From: Bacteroidales bacterium
Lineage (GTDB): Bacteria > Bacteroidota > Bacteroidia > Bacteroidales > GCA-2748055
Assembly: GCA_021738565.1 (NCBI GenBank)
Contig: JAIPBT010000016.1
Span: 20,938 to 84,937 of the forward strand
Length of the DNA stretch: 64,000 nucleotides
Reading direction: 5' to 3'
The first letter of the stretch is position 1. Each line of letters opens with the position of its first letter. Below, one piece after another: positions 63,666 to 64,000 of the stretch. Position numbers and translations under genes: made by a program. The notes beneath the pieces were generated by a model, which did no database searches, was not told where the DNA came from, and worked only from the letters and a program-made list of their open reading frames with translations.

Positions 63666-64000
63666 AGGGCCTGCTGAAAAACAAGAAATAATCTTATAAT
63701 AAGCATCATAGGCAGGTTGTTTATTTATGAAACCCTCATGCACTATCGTTCACAACAGGGAATGAATATAACATGAGGGTTCCATGGCATTAGGATTAAG
63801 ACATCTGTTTTTTGAAGATATAATAGATTGAATATTAATAGTATAACTTAATTATTTTCTAATGAAATGCAAGGTTTTCAGTCAATATTTGAAAAAACCC
63901 TTGCATTTTTTGAACAATATTTCTTTAGTCTGCAGCACATCATCTACTGCGTTGGCTGCGGCTCGCAGTATTAGTATACAGCTTCGCCTTGCCGCCTTGT
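63666..64000. mobile_element. MITE-like element R3, second copy, interrupted by R4 and cut by the window end
   Basis: The left part, 63666-63728, starts AGGGCCTGCTGAAAAA like the copy at 6314. The right part, 63864-64000, continues the same alignment. An R4 element lies between them. The right terminal repeat falls beyond the window. Confidence 0.88.
63729..63863 (+). mobile_element. R4 element, copy c, inserted in R3
   Basis: This 135-bp copy starts GAAACCCTCATG and ends TTATTTTCTAAT. Its position matches the junction between 6376 and 6377 in the uninterrupted R3 copy, so it is a clean insertion. Confidence 0.9.

Overview
The window is chromosomal DNA of a bacterium of the phylum Bacteroidota, most likely an anaerobic, fermentative member of the Bacteroidales or a close relative. 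The signs are type III glutamine synthetase, an STN/carboxypeptidase-like outer-membrane protein, a TonB-dependent receptor with a carboxypeptidase-like N-terminal domain, a PorE-like OmpA protein, DUF2851, DUF3109, DUF4294 and DUF5777 family proteins, many short lipoprotein signal peptides, and promoters with the phylum's -7 element TAnnTTTG instead of the sigma70 -10 box. The assignment below phylum level is inference.

Layout. 1-8.7 kb: the end of an STN/CarboxypepD_reg protein, an 0.8-kb repeat-filled gap with a signal-peptide remnant, a sulfatase facing a glycoside hydrolase lipoprotein, a MITE, a metallophosphoesterase and a Crp/Fnr-type regulator. 8.9-17.5 kb: M3 peptidase, an orphan undecaprenyl-phosphate sugar transferase, pcm, an MBL hydrolase, gcvP and ssb. 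17.8-21.4 kb: a five-gene haem/beta-barrel electron-transfer operon. 21.7-25.4 kb: a three-gene biotin-dependent acyl-CoA carboxylase operon. 25.4-32 kb: thpR, elbB, a DUF4294 protein, and a beta-helix lipoprotein followed by a TonB-dependent receptor. 32.2-36 kb: two iron-sulfur CDGSH proteins, an arginine-deiminase family protein, DUF2851 and a mini potassium-channel pore. 36-41.9 kb: rpsO, pnp, prolyl oligopeptidase and a deoxynucleoside kinase. 42-51 kb: a TPR/OmpA lipoprotein, a SpoU methyltransferase, sucC, the purM-prfA-pyrF operon and the PorE-like protein. 51-57.8 kb: glutamine synthetase III, an M20 peptidase, DUF3109, a TPR-like protein and an EamA transporter. 58-63.5 kb: a four-gene NAD-linked [FeFe]-hydrogenase operon divergent from D-lactate dehydrogenase, then more repeats to the window end.

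How it fits together. The carboxylase (propionyl/methylmalonyl-CoA), succinyl-CoA ligase, D-lactate dehydrogenase and electron-bifurcating-type hydrogenase outline a mixed succinate/propionate/lactate/H2 fermentation. The cytochrome operon adds a membrane-to-cell-surface electron route.

The most distinctive content lies between genes. I recognise several families of small non-coding repeats or mini-elements in one 64-kb stretch. One has 16-bp terminal inverted repeats and a target duplication. A second, about 135-bp family has inserted into a copy of the first, so the window holds both an empty and a filled site; another copy of it directly abuts the sucC start codon. A third family consists of 32-146-bp mini-elements flanked by 6-bp duplications of the form TAnnTA; it sits at gene 3' ends, including exactly at the stop codons of convergent sucC and pyrF. 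No transposase, CRISPR array, rRNA or tRNA gene was recognised.
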